Assembly: GCF_002127325.2 (NCBI RefSeq)
Contig: NC_035435.2
Coordinates: forward strand, 125,235,127 to 125,299,126
Length of the DNA stretch: 64,000 nt
Origin: Helianthus annuus
Taxonomy: Eukaryota > Streptophyta > Magnoliopsida > Asterales > Asteraceae
Reading direction: 5' to 3'
Numbering within the stretch: the stretch's first letter is position 1; each line of letters opens with the position of its first letter. A model generated the notes under the pieces. That model was given only the letters and a program-made list of their open reading frames with translations, was not told where the DNA came from and did no database searches. Below are positions 45,516 to 60,076 of this stretch, piece after piece. The translations under genes were made by a program, and so were the position numbers.

Positions 45516-47399
45516 CTATTGCTCCCTTGATTTCGAGGCTGGTTTCATTGATGAGGTGTAACAATCCTTAGCCTCCTGCTGATCACTATCGATCTTGACT
45601 ATTCCCCAAGGGCTAGGGAGCTTTACACATTGATGGTAGGTGGATGGGACTGCCTTCATATCGTGTATCCAGGGCCTGTCAAGGATAACATTACAACAAG
45701 ATAAACAGTCAATAACACAAAATTTCTGATAATTATGTAATCCTTCCACATAAACTGGGAGTTTGATGTCCCCCAGGGTTCTCTTAGTTTCGCCACTAAA
45801 TCCCACAAGCACGGAGGATCTTGGTGTGATATCTGATTTAGGGATACCCATTTTCTTCAGAACATCAAGCTGGATAATGTTTACTGAGCTTCCTCCGTCA
45901 ATAAGGATCCTGCGGACAAAATGGTTAGAAATAAAGAGAGTAATAACTAAACTATCATGATGAGGATCCTGGAAGTCAACGCGATCATTCTCATCAAAGG
46001 TTATCACTTTTCCTTCCGAGACACTTGATGTTCAAATAGGTCTTTCTCCATTATCCATTTTAGCTTCCTTTGCATGCCTTTTAGCTACTGAGAAGGATGT
46101 ACCACAGATGTCTGATCCTCCAGAAATAAAGTTTATCACTTGTGCATCTGCCGGAGGAGCTGGAGCTTTTTCAGCGATCCTTTCAGGATCCTGAGTCCTT
46201 GGCTTTTTTCTTCCCAACAACTCTTTTAAATGCCCCTTGCTCAGCAGATATCCAATTTCCTTTCTCAATGCGATGCATTCCTCTGTTAAATGCCCAAAAT
46301 CCTCATGGTATGCACACCACTTTGATTTGTCTTTAATTGCGGCTGGTTTGTCATTTTTTCTGGGCCATCTGGCTTTTTCTCCAAGATTCTGCATTGCAAG
46401 GATTAGTTCATGGTTATCAACGGAAAAACAATATTCAGAAATCGGGGGATAATCCTCATCATCATTTTCTTGGTCAACAGCATGCACGTTCTGGTTGTCA
46501 GTTCTGTTATAGGATTTGAATTTGTTGTTTTTGAAAGAGGATCCTTGCTTTTCTTGTTTCGAGGATCCTGCTTGTCTCTCCTGGATCCTCTTGTCATCCT
46601 CTAGCCGGATGAACCTGAGTGCCCGAGTCCTTACTTCATCTAGGTTCCTGCATGGTGTCATAACAAGATCATCATAGAACAATGAATCCCTAAGCAATCC
46701 CATTTTGAAGGCCTCAACAGCCGTGGCTATATCCAAGTTGGGAATGTCCAAGGATTCTTTGCTAAATTTGGTTATGTAATCCCTTAATGATTCATTATGA
46801 CCCTGAGTTATCCTATATAAATCACTAGTCAAACGTTCAAATTTTCTGCTACAAGAAAATTGATTATTGAATAAGTTAACTAGGTTAGCAAACGAAGTAA
46901 TAGAATAAGGGGGAAGACTTAGCAGCCATTTGAGAGCTGATCCAGTAAGAGTGGATCCAAATCCCTTGCATAGGCACGCTTCCTTTAACCTTTCTAGAAT
47001 CGGATTGATCTCCATCCTTTCCCTGTATTGTGCTATGTGCTCCTCAGGATCCGTCGAACCATCATACAACTTCATAGTTGGAATATGGAATCTTTTGGGT
47101 ATCTCAGCATCACAAATTGGTAGTGCAAAACGAGACACCTTATGGCTTCCATCTGCAATCTCCGGGATAGGTTTGACCACCCCTGGAACACTTGATATCA
47201 TATCCTTCAGTTTCTGCAGTTCTTTGGCCATAGCATGGTTGATACCTGCATCCTGCATGAATCCATGGTTAGTGGTAAGAGAATTACTAAAAGTGTTACC
47301 TCCCATTGGGTTCAAGTTAGGAATACTGGATGTGAATCCATATTGCTGGGACTCTGGGATGATGGAGGGACCAGTGGAAGCAATGGTCTGCATTGGAAT
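45516..47399 (-). pseudogene. gag-pro: E4 gag-protease, downstream part
   Basis: This part contains the gag domain (DPEEHIAQY, GSALKWLLSLPP), the CAYHEDFGHLTEEC knuckle and the protease (RRILIDGGSSVNI). A TGA at 46032-46034 replaces Arg in the sequence GERPIR before the protease. The upstream part of gag lies at 58167-58912 on the other side of E6. The terminal UAG with CAA TTA context is kept. Confidence 0.9.
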
Positions 47400-48126
47400 T
47401 GTTTTGGTCAAAAATCACACAAGGATAATGTAACCAAACTTTATGAAAACGGGGTATGATGCTTGGTTAATTACGAAAGTAAAGGATCACTTCTGTGATA
47501 AAGATGCAAAGACACGATGATTTATACGAGGAAAAAGCCCTTGATCAATGAATGATCTCCGGCATAAAAAACCTCGGGTGATGGCAACTACCGATCACCA
47601 ACTTCAATATAACAAAAATATGATTACAACTTTGGATGATAATGAGCTGAGTACAAGGATCACTATTGCTTTTGGTGTCTAAGTGTGTGAGAGTTGCGTT
47701 GTATGTCGTGTGTGTTCTTCCGAATGAAGAAGGGTGGTACTTATACGTGTGTAGGTGACTTATTTTAGGTAAAAGGACTAATTATCAGCTCATTACCCCT
47801 TTAGAAATAAAGACAATCTAGCCTAAATTGCAGCCCATGAATCAAGCCATGTTTCCATATCCTGTGCAACGTCCTTCTTCAATTAAGCTCTTGCCATATT
47901 TGTGAAGACGCGTCCCTGGATCATGATGTCTAGAGCATATCCTGCTAGATGGTCCTGCAAAACAATATTGTATTAAGCGGAAGTGGCCGTTAGTATGAGG
48001 ATCACCATAATGTCCCATGATCCTGATCCTGGAGTCCTGCCGAGGATCACTGTCTGCCAAAGAAATAAGGATCACTGGTTAGGATCATGTGTAAGGATCA
48101 CCTATAACAGAAATCCAGCCCTAACA
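47400..48126 (-). repeat. E6 3' LTR (727 bp, subfamily B)
   Basis: On the minus strand TGTTAGGGCTGG at 48126 to GACCAAAACA at 47400. Differs from the 5' LTR at 47821 (G/T) and near 47858 (T/A). Confidence 0.95.
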
Positions 48127-48140
48127 ATTACCCCCAAAAT
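48127..48140 (-). other. E6 polypurine tract
   Basis: TTTTGGGGGTAAT on the minus strand beside the 3' LTR; one base differs from the GGGGGCAAT of other copies. Confidence 0.78.
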
Positions 48141-48189
48141 ATAAGGAGTTAATTGTAAATAGACGAGTTTATATTTTGTTTCGATCCTA

Positions 48190-48292
48190 TCTCTAACGGG
48201 CGACTCCAAGAAACTAGCCGTTATATTCGGACTAGCCGTTGTGATCATTACGTCAGAGATGTGACAATCCTGCAGATCATGATTATAAATAA
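48190..48292 (+). promoter_or_regulatory. E6 opposite-strand promoter: two TAGCCGTT, TTACGTCA, TATAAATA
   Basis: TAGCCGTT (MSA-like AACGGCTA on the other strand) at 48215-48222 and 48233-48240, TTACGTCA at 48248-48255, TATAAATA at 48284-48291, then a CT-rich leader (48360-48440) before the ATG at 48445. The presumed transcription start is about 30 bp after the TATA box. Confidence 0.62.
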
Positions 48293-48444
48293 GAGATAGG
48301 GTGAGGATCAGTTTGTATTTAAATTCGAGATACACTCCCTTTATATTCTTCACCGAAGATCGATCAGGTACTCTCCTCTTCTCTTCTTCTTCTCTCTACT
48401 CTCTTTGCTCTGTTTTCCGTTTCTACTTTGTTTCTGTTCCAAAC

Positions 48445-50074
48445 ATGTTGCTCCGGAATTCTCCGCACAAGGATTCCAAGAAGGGTAGTCCCTTAAAAAG
48501 CCAGGGGATTATCAAGGATTCTCCTACGGAGAGGTGTTGCTTTAGTGATGCTCACGTAGACAAAATTCGTCATTGTTTTCCGGCGAATGCCGTTTTTAAA
48601 TCCTTTGATCCTACTGCTTTGAGCGACTTTGTCTCGGATGTCTGGGTGGCTTTTCCTGCTACCCCGTTTGCTATAGGGTACTCGTATCTTTTTCCAGACT
48701 TTACCCAGTCTTTCTTTTCCTTAACCGGCATCTCTTACATCCAAGCTATGCCGATGATCTGGAGGGTTCTTTATACCTTCGAGAGGATCATCGAGCAGGA
48801 AGGGATTGATCTGGGGATGGCGGAGTTAGCTGAGTTTTATGATCTCACCACCTTCGGTTCTCACCGATATTTGTTGAAACGGAAAGCTGGGGAGGATCAC
48901 CCAATCTTCAAAGTTACCAAGAATGATACAAACTGGAAACGTCGGTTTTTCTTTGTTAAGAGGGATTCCATCCCGGATGGGAAGGATCTGCCCAAGGAAT
49001 GGGCCACTCATGGTAGGGTAGAGGATCCTCGAAGGATCACTATCAGTCCTGTCTCATATGATGAGGATCACTGATGTCTTTTTTCCTTTGTCTTTTATGC
49101 AGCTATTTCCATTGCTCGTCTGAAATTAACCCCCGCTGCAAAAGAGAGAGTGTTAGCTTTTAAAAAGCTTGATCCTGAAGTTAGAAGCTTCCAAATCACT
49201 ATCCAAGATTCTCAAGAGATATCCTCTGCATCTGCCACAATGTCAAGTAAGTATCCTTATAGAAAATAAGTTTTATGTTAAAGTATTTAATTTAACAAGG
49301 GAACTTATCTTGTTTTTGAATTGTGTAGGTGCTGGAAAATCTGCCAGGTCTGTTAAATCTGCCTCCAAATTTGGGATAAGTGATCTTGCCAATGTCACGT
49401 CTTCAAAGAAGAAGGCTCCTGCTGCCAGTCCTTCAGCATCAGCTCCCAAAGCGTCTATCCGGGGCAAGGGAAAAAAGAGGAAAACCTCTGAAGATCTCCA
49501 AGGATTTCCCCTCCTCCGTCAGCAATTCCTTGACTACGTGAATGAGGTAAGGATCACTGCCCCTGTTGGTCATCCGTTTCGAATATCCTGTTTGAGTATC
49601 CTGTTTCTTCGAGGATCATCCGGTTCTGAACTTACCTTATTTCCTTCTTTGCAGAAACTTGCCGAGATCGAGACCTATCTTGGCCATGTTGAGGATCAAG
49701 AGAGCCAGATTGCTGACCTTCAACAAATGGGCGTGCTTAAGGATCTCAAGATAGGAGATCTTGAGAAGGAACTCCGGGCCACGAAGGCTGAGGCTGCTCA
49801 GAGGTTGATTGATATGGATAACGAGAAGCAGGAGATCACCCAAGATGCTAAGGTCTCCGCGGCAATTGCTATGTATAAGATACAACTTCAGATGGCCGAG
49901 GAGGCTCAGGATCCTACCTTTGACAAAAGCTCGTGGGATGTTGAAGGTTGGAAGGCAAGGCTGGCAGACCTGGAGGACGAGGATGAGGCTGAGGAGATCC
50001 CCATGCTGGAGGGTGGTGGTGCTGAGAAGGATCAAGGTGGAGATGCTGGTGGTGACGAAGCAGCGAAGGAGTAG
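48445..50074 (+). CDS. E6 opposite-strand gene, four exons, intact (subfamily B)
   Basis: Predicted exons 48445-49012 (568 nt), 49103-49246 (144), 49329-49546 (218), 49655-50074 (420 with stop), 449 residues. Donors CATG|GTAGGG, CAA|GTAAGT and GAG|GTAAGG; acceptors ATGCAG, GTGTAG and TTGCAG with pyrimidine tracts. If the first intron were retained, exon 1 would stop at 49074 (257 codons from an upstream in-frame ATG at 48301, or 209 from 48445), so two protein forms are possible. Exon 1 domain, basic GKGKKRK, coiled coil in exon 4 and acidic tail as in the other copies. I chose the 48445 ATG because MLLRNSP is the shared start. Confidence 0.83.
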
Positions 50075-51467
50075 GCTGCATGATTGGGCGATGATGGATA
50101 TTGTTGACTAGGCCGGAGCCCAATTTTTTAGGTTTGGTAGTGTTTTTTTGTGGTTGTTGATGGTTTGAAACAATTATGGTCTGTAATCTCTGAACAATAG
50201 TTTCTTAGGGTTAAGGATCCTGGATCCTTTGAACAATAGGTAGGATTGCAAAAGGTGGAGGGATCCTCTGTTTGGGGGATGAAGCCTTTGTGATCCTGCC
50301 GCTTTAATTTTCCTGCACAATGCTAAGACCGCCTAGACAATGGACACCCTTTGCCAACCCATGTGGACGGGCCACGTTTTGCTGGTAGAAATGTGGGTTG
50401 GCAATTTTGACAACTTTATGAAAGGGTTAATGATCCTTTTGTTTAATAATATAACTTAACTTTTCTGGCTTATCTCGTGTTGTTATCCTTATCTTCTTGT
50501 CTCTTAGTTGTCTTTGTAATATATTTGCAAGAGTTGAAAATATATTTAATAATTTTAGGATATGATCCTAGATCAAATATCCTGATATTGAAAATATTCA
50601 AAGTGTTTTAGTTCAAGGATCATAGGTTTGGTTGTCAAAGTATAAGGGTCGGTTAGGATAACGAATATAATCAAAATAGTCAAGGATCATACCTGAGGAT
50701 CCAAGTCAGGATCCTAACCTTCAATCAAGACAATCGTGGATAAGACTTTGATGGATAATAAGGATTAAGGATCCTTATGTGTTTTACCTTTGACAAACCT
50801 GAAAAACGAAGCGCAACTTGGGACTAAGCCAATGTAAGAAGTAAATTTTTATCTGGGGTCATGCCCAAAGGATAACTGAGAATGATCCCAGAGGATCACT
50901 GGGGACAAGCCCAAAGGATAACTGGGGACAAGCCCAAAGGATAACTGGGGACAAGCCCAAAGGATCGTATGTAAACTGGAGTATGGCCCTTTCTGGCAAC
51001 TATCCAAACTTAGTGACATGAAAATGTCAAAACCTTAGCTAACGTGAAAACGTTAGAAACCTTAGGAACGGATGTATGGTACGTCTACCATTATACGGAG
51101 GATCCTAAATATAGCCAGTACGATGAGGTTGTCAGCCCCAATACTGGTCCCAAAGACGTGAACTATATCAGGATCATCGAGCGCTGCTGGCGGAAACTGG
51201 GGATAATCCCAAGGATAACTGGGGTTAGACCCAAGGATCTGCGGTGCTTTTGGAGATCTTTGACGATTTGCTGAAGATACCTGAACTATCATAACTCAAA
51301 TGGTTTGTGAGTAGAGGATGAAGGATACATGATCCTTATCCTTATGTAAAAAATAAGAAAGTGCAATAGTTTTAGGATAAGCATATTACCAGAGTTAGGA
51401 TTACTGATATCTCCGGGATCCTTCAAGGATACTTCAATGTAAGGATCACATGCATGAAGGATCATGT
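50075..51467. other. E6 spacer
   Basis: Non-coding: a probable 3' untranslated region of the opposite-strand gene (to about 50430), AT-rich tract, tandem array 50852-50968, hairpin block with CTAACGT/ACGTTAG at 51039-51056, and two degenerate units near 51192-51240. Confidence 0.75.
50852..50968 (-). repeat. E6 spacer tandem array, about 5 units of 22-23 bp
   Basis: Three clean ACTGGGGACAAGCCCAAAGG units and two degenerate ones. Confidence 0.86.
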
Positions 51468-54773
<3,306 letters not shown>

Positions 54774-57362
54774 CTATTGCTCCCTTGGCTTCGAGGTGGG
54801 CTTCATGGATGAGGTATAGCAATCCTTAGCCTCTTGCTGGTCACTATCGATCTTGATTATTCCCCATGGGCTAGGGAGCTTCACACATTGATGGTAGGTA
54901 GATGGGACTGCTTTCATATCATGTATCCAAGGCCTGCCAAGGATAACGTTGCAACAAGATAAACAGTCAATAACACAAAATTTTTGATAATTATGTAATC
55001 CTTCCACGTAGATTGGGAGTTTGATGTCCCCCAGAGTTTTCTTCGTTTCCCCACTGAATCCTACAAGCACGGAGGATCTTGGTGTGATGTCTGATTCTGG
55101 GATTCCCATCTTCTTCAAGACATCAAGCTGGATAATGTTCACTGAGCTCCCTCCGTCAATAAGGATCCTGCGGACAAAATGGTTAGATATAAAGAGAGTG
55201 ATAACTAAACTATCATGGTGAGGATCCTGAATGTTAATGCGATCATCCTCATCAAATGTTATCATCTTCCCTTCTGAGACACTTGAGGTTCTAATAGGCC
55301 TTTCTCCATTATCCATTTTTGATTCTTTTGCATGTCTTTTGGCCGCTGAAAAGGATGTACCACAAATGTCTGATCCTCCGGATATAAAGTTAATCACTTG
55401 TGCGTTTGCCGGAGGTGCTGGAGCCTTTTCAGGGATCCTTTCAGGATCATGGGTCCTTTGCTTTTTTCTCCCCAACAATTCTTTTAGATGCCCCTTGCTT
55501 AGCAGGTATCCAATTTCTTTTCTTAAGGCTATGCAATCTTCAGTTAGATGCCCGAAATCCTCATGGTATGCACACCATTTGGACTTGTCTTTAGTCCCGG
55601 ATGGTTTATCATTCTTCCTGGGCCACCTAGCCTTTTCACCTAGATTCTGCATTGCAAGGATTAGTTCATGATTATCAACGGAAAAACAATATTCTGAGAT
55701 TGGAGGATATTCTTCGTCATCCTCTTCTTGGTCAACAGCATGCACATTTTTGTTCTCGTTTCTATGGTAGGATTTGAACTTGTTGCTTTTGAAGGAGGAT
55801 CCTTGCTTATCTTGTTTCGAGGATCCTTCTTGTCTTTCCTGGATCCTCTTGTCATCCTCTAGCCGGATAAACCTGAGTGCTCGAGTTCTTACTTCATCTA
55901 AATTCCTGCATGGTGTCATAACAAGATCATCATAGAATAATGAATCCTTAAGCAGTCCCATTTTGAAGGCTTCAACAGCCGTAGCCATATCCAAGTTGGG
56001 AATGTCCAAGGATTCTTTACTAAATTTAGTTATATAATCCCTTAATGATTCATTATTATTTTGAGTTATCCTGTACAAATCACTTGTTAATTTTTCAAAT
56101 TTTCTACTACAAGAGAATTGGTTATTGAATAAATTAACTAAATTGGCAAATGAAGTAATAGAGTAAGGGGGAAGACTTAGCAGCCACTTAAGAGCTGATC
56201 CAGTAAGAGTGGATCCAAATCCTTTACATAGGCATGCTTCCTTCAATTTTTCTGGGATAGGATTGATCTCCATCCTCTCCCTGTATTGTGCTATATGCTC
56301 CTCTGGATCCGTTGTGCCATCATACAACTTCATGGTAGGGATATGGAACCTTTTGGGTACCTCTGCATCACAAATTGGTGGTGCAAAACGAGATACCTTG
56401 TGGCTTCCATCTGCAATCTCTGGGATAGGCTTGACTACCCCTGGAACACTTGAGATCATGTCCTTTAGTTTCTGTAATTCCCTGGCCATAGCATGATTGG
56501 TACCTGTATCCTGCATGAATCCATGGTTAGTGGTAGGATAATTGTTTAAAATGTTACCTCCCATTGGGTTCAAGTTAGGGAATCCATATTGCTGGGTTTC
56601 TGGAATAACGGAGGGACCAGTGGAAGCAATGGTCTGCATTGGAATGAAGTCCCCTTGATGGACATCTAGACTTCCTGTTTGCAAACTTTTTAGAGATCCT
56701 GGCATCTGTAAGGATCCTGGTATCTGGAAGGATCCTGGTGTCTGGGATGATCCTGGAACAAAGGAGGATCCTTGAACCTGGGATGATCCTGGAACAAAGG
56801 AGGATCCTTGGCCCTGGAGTGATCCTGGAACAAAGTAGGATCCTTGAAATTGCTGTGCCCCTGGATAGGCTCCTGAATTCATGAAGGATCCCATGTACTG
56901 AGGATAGGATCCTACTGGCTGAAAATGTGAGCCTGATGTCTGAGTCATTGCTGCCGAGTTAAGATGTGATCCTCTTGACTCCCCTATGATTTGCACGTCC
57001 GGGATCCCTGATGGCTGGGAAGTGATCATTGGAGTATCAAAGCTCAAGGATTTGGGCATCAGTGGAGAATGATCCTCTGTCGCTTTCTTTTGTCTTTTGA
57101 GATCTCCAATTTCCCTGAGGATCCTTTCGTTAGTTTCATCTTGCCGCTGCATACGATCCTTCATCTGCAAAATTAAAGCAAATACATCACTAGTACTGGG
57201 AATAGAAGAATTCATAGCAGAAGAAGATAGAGGTTTAGAGAAGGTGGGAGTTGATCTCTTCTCAGTATTTTTCTGAGATCCTGCCGGTGGAGGAGGCAAG
57301 GTGATCTGTGATGAAGTGACCGCAGACATCGCCGTGGACGTGTTCTTCAATGATGAAGCCAT
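54774..57362 (-). CDS. gag-pro: E6 gag-protease polyprotein (862 aa)
   Basis: Starts at MASSLKNTSTAM, the start shared with E3, E4 and E5; an in-frame upstream ATG exists at 57389. Pro/Ser-rich N-terminus; a short predicted helix around MKDRMQRQDETNERILREI; three GSSFVPGSSQVQ-type repeats; retrotransposon gag domain at about residues 340-500; zinc-knuckle variant CAYHEDFGHLTEDC with His at the second metal position; protease with RRILIDGGSSVNI (Asp-Gly-Gly instead of the usual Asp-Ser/Thr-Gly). It ends at UAG in the context CAA-UAG-CAA-UUA. Gag forms the particle and the protease cleaves the polyprotein; both inferred from family. Confidence 0.93.
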   Translation of the reverse strand: MASSLKNTSTAMSAVTSSQITLPPPPAGSQKNTEKRSTPTFSKPLSSSAMNSSIPSTSDVFALILQMKDRMQRQDETNERILREIGDLKRQKKATEDHSPLMPKSLSFDTPMITSQPSGIPDVQIIGESRGSHLNSAAMTQTSGSHFQPVGSYPQYMGSFMNSGAYPGAQQFQGSYFVPGSLQGQGSSFVPGSSQVQGSSFVPGSSQTPGSFQIPGSLQMPGSLKSLQTGSLDVHQGDFIPMQTIASTGPSVIPETQQYGFPNLNPMGGNILNNYPTTNHGFMQDTGTNHAMARELQKLKDMISSVPGVVKPIPEIADGSHKVSRFAPPICDAEVPKRFHIPTMKLYDGTTDPEEHIAQYRERMEINPIPEKLKEACLCKGFGSTLTGSALKWLLSLPPYSITSFANLVNLFNNQFSCSRKFEKLTSDLYRITQNNNESLRDYITKFSKESLDIPNLDMATAVEAFKMGLLKDSLFYDDLVMTPCRNLDEVRTRALRFIRLEDDKRIQERQEGSSKQDKQGSSFKSNKFKSYHRNENKNVHAVDQEEDDEEYPPISEYCFSVDNHELILAMQNLGEKARWPRKNDKPSGTKDKSKWCAYHEDFGHLTEDCIALRKEIGYLLSKGHLKELLGRKKQRTHDPERIPEKAPAPPANAQVINFISGGSDICGTSFSAAKRHAKESKMDNGERPIRTSSVSEGKMITFDEDDRINIQDPHHDSLVITLFISNHFVRRILIDGGSSVNIIQLDVLKKMGIPESDITPRSSVLVGFSGETKKTLGDIKLPIYVEGLHNYQKFCVIDCLSCCNVILGRPWIHDMKAVPSTYHQCVKLPSPWGIIKIDSDQQEAKDCYTSSMKPTSKPREQ
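56740..56850 (-). repeat. 36-bp coding minisatellite in E6 gag, 3 units
   Basis: Three units encoding GSYFVPGSLQGQ, GSSFVPGSSQVQ and GSSFVPGSSQTP; the shortest allele in the window. Confidence 0.85.
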
Positions 57363-57418
57363 GTAACTCTCTGAAATGATTTCGAACAAAAGATTTTCTT
57401 ATGAATGAAGCACCAATT

Positions 57419-57436
57419 GCCCCACGGTGGGCGCCA
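57419..57436 (-). other. E6 primer-binding site
   Basis: TGGCGCCCACCGTGGGGC on the minus strand, three bases from the 5' LTR. Confidence 0.75.
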
Positions 57437-57439
57437 AAC

Positions 57440-58166
57440 TGTTTTGGTCAAAAATCACACAAGGATAATGTAACCAAACTTTATGAAAACGGGGTATGAT
57501 GCTTGGTTAATTACGAAAGTAAAGGATCACTTCTGTGATAAAGATGCAAAGACACGATGATTTATACGAGGAAAAAGCCCTTGATCAATGAATGATCTCC
57601 GGCATAAAAAACCTCGGGTGATGGCAACTACCGATCACCAACTTCAATATAACAAAAATATGATTACAACTTTGGATGATAATGAGCTGAGTACAAGGAT
57701 CACTATTGCTTTTGGTGTCTAAGTGTGTGAGAGTTGCGTTGTATGTCGTGTGTGTTCTTCCGAATGAAGAAGGGTGGTACTTATACGTGTGTAGGTGACT
57801 TATTTTAGGTAAAAGGACTAATTATCAGCTCATTACCCCTTTAGAAATAAAGACAATCTATCCTAAATTGCAGCCCATGAATCAAGCCATGTTTCCAAAT
57901 CCTGTGCAACGTCCTTCTTCAATTAAGCTCTTGCCATATTTGTGAAGACGCGTCCCTGGATCATGATGTCTAGAGCATATCCTGCTAGATGGTCCTGCAA
58001 AACAATATTGTATTAAGCGGAAGTGGCCGTTAGTATGAGGATCACCATAATGTCCCATGATCCTGATCCTGGAGTCCTGCCGAGGATCACTGTCTGCCAA
58101 AGAAATAAGGATCACTGGTTAGGATCATGTGTAAGGATCACCTATAACAGAAATCCAGCCCTAACA
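57440..58166 (-). repeat. E6 5' LTR (727 bp)
   Basis: Near-identical partner of 47400-48126. GGAAT at 58167-58171 completes the duplication and E4 gag resumes. Confidence 0.95.
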
Positions 58167-58912
58167 GGAATAAAATCTCCTTGATGGACATCTGAACTTC
58201 CTGTTTGCAAATTCTTCAAGGATCCTGACATCTGGAAGGATCCCTGAAACTGGGATGATCCTGGAACGAATGAGGATCCTTGAACCTGGGATGATCCTGG
58301 AATGAAGGAAGATCCTTGAACCTGGGATGATCCTGGAACAAAGGAGGATCCTTGAACCTGGGATGATCCTGGAACAAAGGGGGATCCTTGAACCTGCTGC
58401 GCTCCTGAGTAGGCTCCTGAATTCACGAAGGATCCCATATGCTGAGGATAGGATCCTACTGGCTGGAAATATGAACCTGATGCCTGAGTCACTATTGCTG
58501 AGCCGAAGTGCCCTCCTCTTGGTCCACCCACATGTTGCATGTCTGGGATCTCTGATGGCTGAGAAGTAATCATCGGAGTATCAAAATTCAAAGATTTGGG
58601 CACCAGTGGAGAATGATCCTCTGCCGTTTTCTTTTGTCTCTTGAGATCTCCAATTTCCTTGAGGATCCTGTCATTAGTTTCATCCTGCCGCTGAATACGA
58701 TCCCTCATCTGCAAAATCAAAGTAAACATATCACTAGTACTGGGAGCAGAAGAAGTTGGAGCAGAAGAAGATGGAGGTTTAGAGAAAATGGGAGTAGGTC
58801 TCTTCTCAGCATTTTTCTGAGATCCAGCAGGTGGTGGGGGCAAAGGTGGAATGCCCTGAGACGCATTGAGTGCAGACATCGCTGTAGAGGTGTTCTTCAA
58901 CGATGAAGCCAT
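58167..58912 (-). pseudogene. gag-pro: E4 gag, upstream part, right of E6
   Basis: From MASSLKNTSTAM through four GSSFVPGSSQVQ-type repeats to GDFIP, where E6 interrupts; continues at 47399. Open over its length. Confidence 0.9.
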
Positions 58913-58972
58913 GTATGCAACGATCCGGAATGATCACCAACGGGAAACTTTCTTATGAATGAAGTACCAATT

Positions 58973-58990
58973 GCCCCACGGTGGGCGCCA
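58973..58990 (-). other. E4 primer-binding site
   Basis: TGGCGCCCACCGTGGGGC on the minus strand, three bases from the E4 5' LTR; identical to E3, E5 and E6. Confidence 0.75.
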
Positions 58991-58993
58991 AAC

Positions 58994-59709
58994 TGTTTTG
59001 GTCAAAAATTACACAAGGATAATGCAACCAAACTCTCTGTAATGGGGAATGATGCTTGAAATGATGAATAAAGATAAAGATCACTTAAATGTAAATTGCA
59101 CAAGTGACACAAAGATTTATACGAGGAAAAAGCCCTTGATCAACGAATGATCTCCGGCATAAAAAACCTCGGGTGATGGAAACTACCGATCACCAAACTT
59201 CAATATAACAAACAATGTTTACAACTTTGGATGGTAACGAGCTAGGTACAAGGATCACTATGGTGTAGTATGCAAGTACGTGTAAGAAATGTGTTGTGTC
59301 TTCCGAATGCTTGAGAGTGCCCTTTATATAAGTGTGTGTGGTTGAATTTAGGTAAGTCACCTAACTACTAGCTCGTTACCCCTTTAGAAACAGAAGTAAA
59401 TTTAGCCTAACTAATTGCCCGTAATTTGTGCTAAGTTTCCATATTCTCCACAACGTCTATTTCTGGTTATGCATGTGCGAAATTAGCGTGAAAGATTCCT
59501 TAATAACGTTGCCAAGACCAGGTCCAACTCGTAATTCCTGCAAAACAACATTAAATTCAAAGAGAACAATCGTTAGTATGAGGATCCTTAGGATGATCCA
59601 TTATCCTGATCCTGAAGTTCTTCTGAGGATCACTATCTGCCACAGAAACAAGGATCATTATTAGGATACTAGGTAAGGATTACAGGTCATTAGAAATCCT
59701 GCCCTAACA
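58994..59709 (-). repeat. E4 5' LTR (716 bp, subfamily A)
   Basis: Minus strand: TGTTAGGGCAGG at 59709 to GACCAAAACA at 58994. Abuts E7 LTR sequence at 59710 (ATATATACCCG). Confidence 0.93.
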
Positions 59710-60040
59710 ATATATACCCGAATTTGGTACCTCCCGCGTGTCGCGACAGGTTTACCCGTGCCTGTCGCGTATCGCGGGGCAAGTCCCCCTAGCCTAGGGT
59801 AGGCTTGTCACCTGGGTAGCCCTGCTGAGTCATCGTACAACGAAAATTTTACTTAGACAACGAATTCGGAGGATAAATATCAATTAGGGTTTATCCCCCC
59901 TAAGTTTTAGGGGCCCTGATCCTGATTCTGATTATTTTGAAAATTTTAGGGTTTATGCAGAACTACTTGGGTTTCTCAATTAGGGTTTCCTTATTAGACA
60001 ATTAACATAATACATAATGTTTTTAGTGAGAGTTGTTACA
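59710..60040 (-). repeat. E7 3' LTR, first 331 bp
   Basis: Starts TGTAACAACT at 60040. Contains three telo-box motifs AAACCCTA (plus strand TAGGGTTT at 59885, 59948 and 59982) and a hairpin CGCGACAGG/CCTGTCGCG (59742-59750/59761-59769). The rest of the LTR lies beyond E4, left of the window. Confidence 0.85.
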
Positions 60041-60076
60041 TCCTCCCCACCTTAAGAAAAATCTCGTCCTCAAGAT

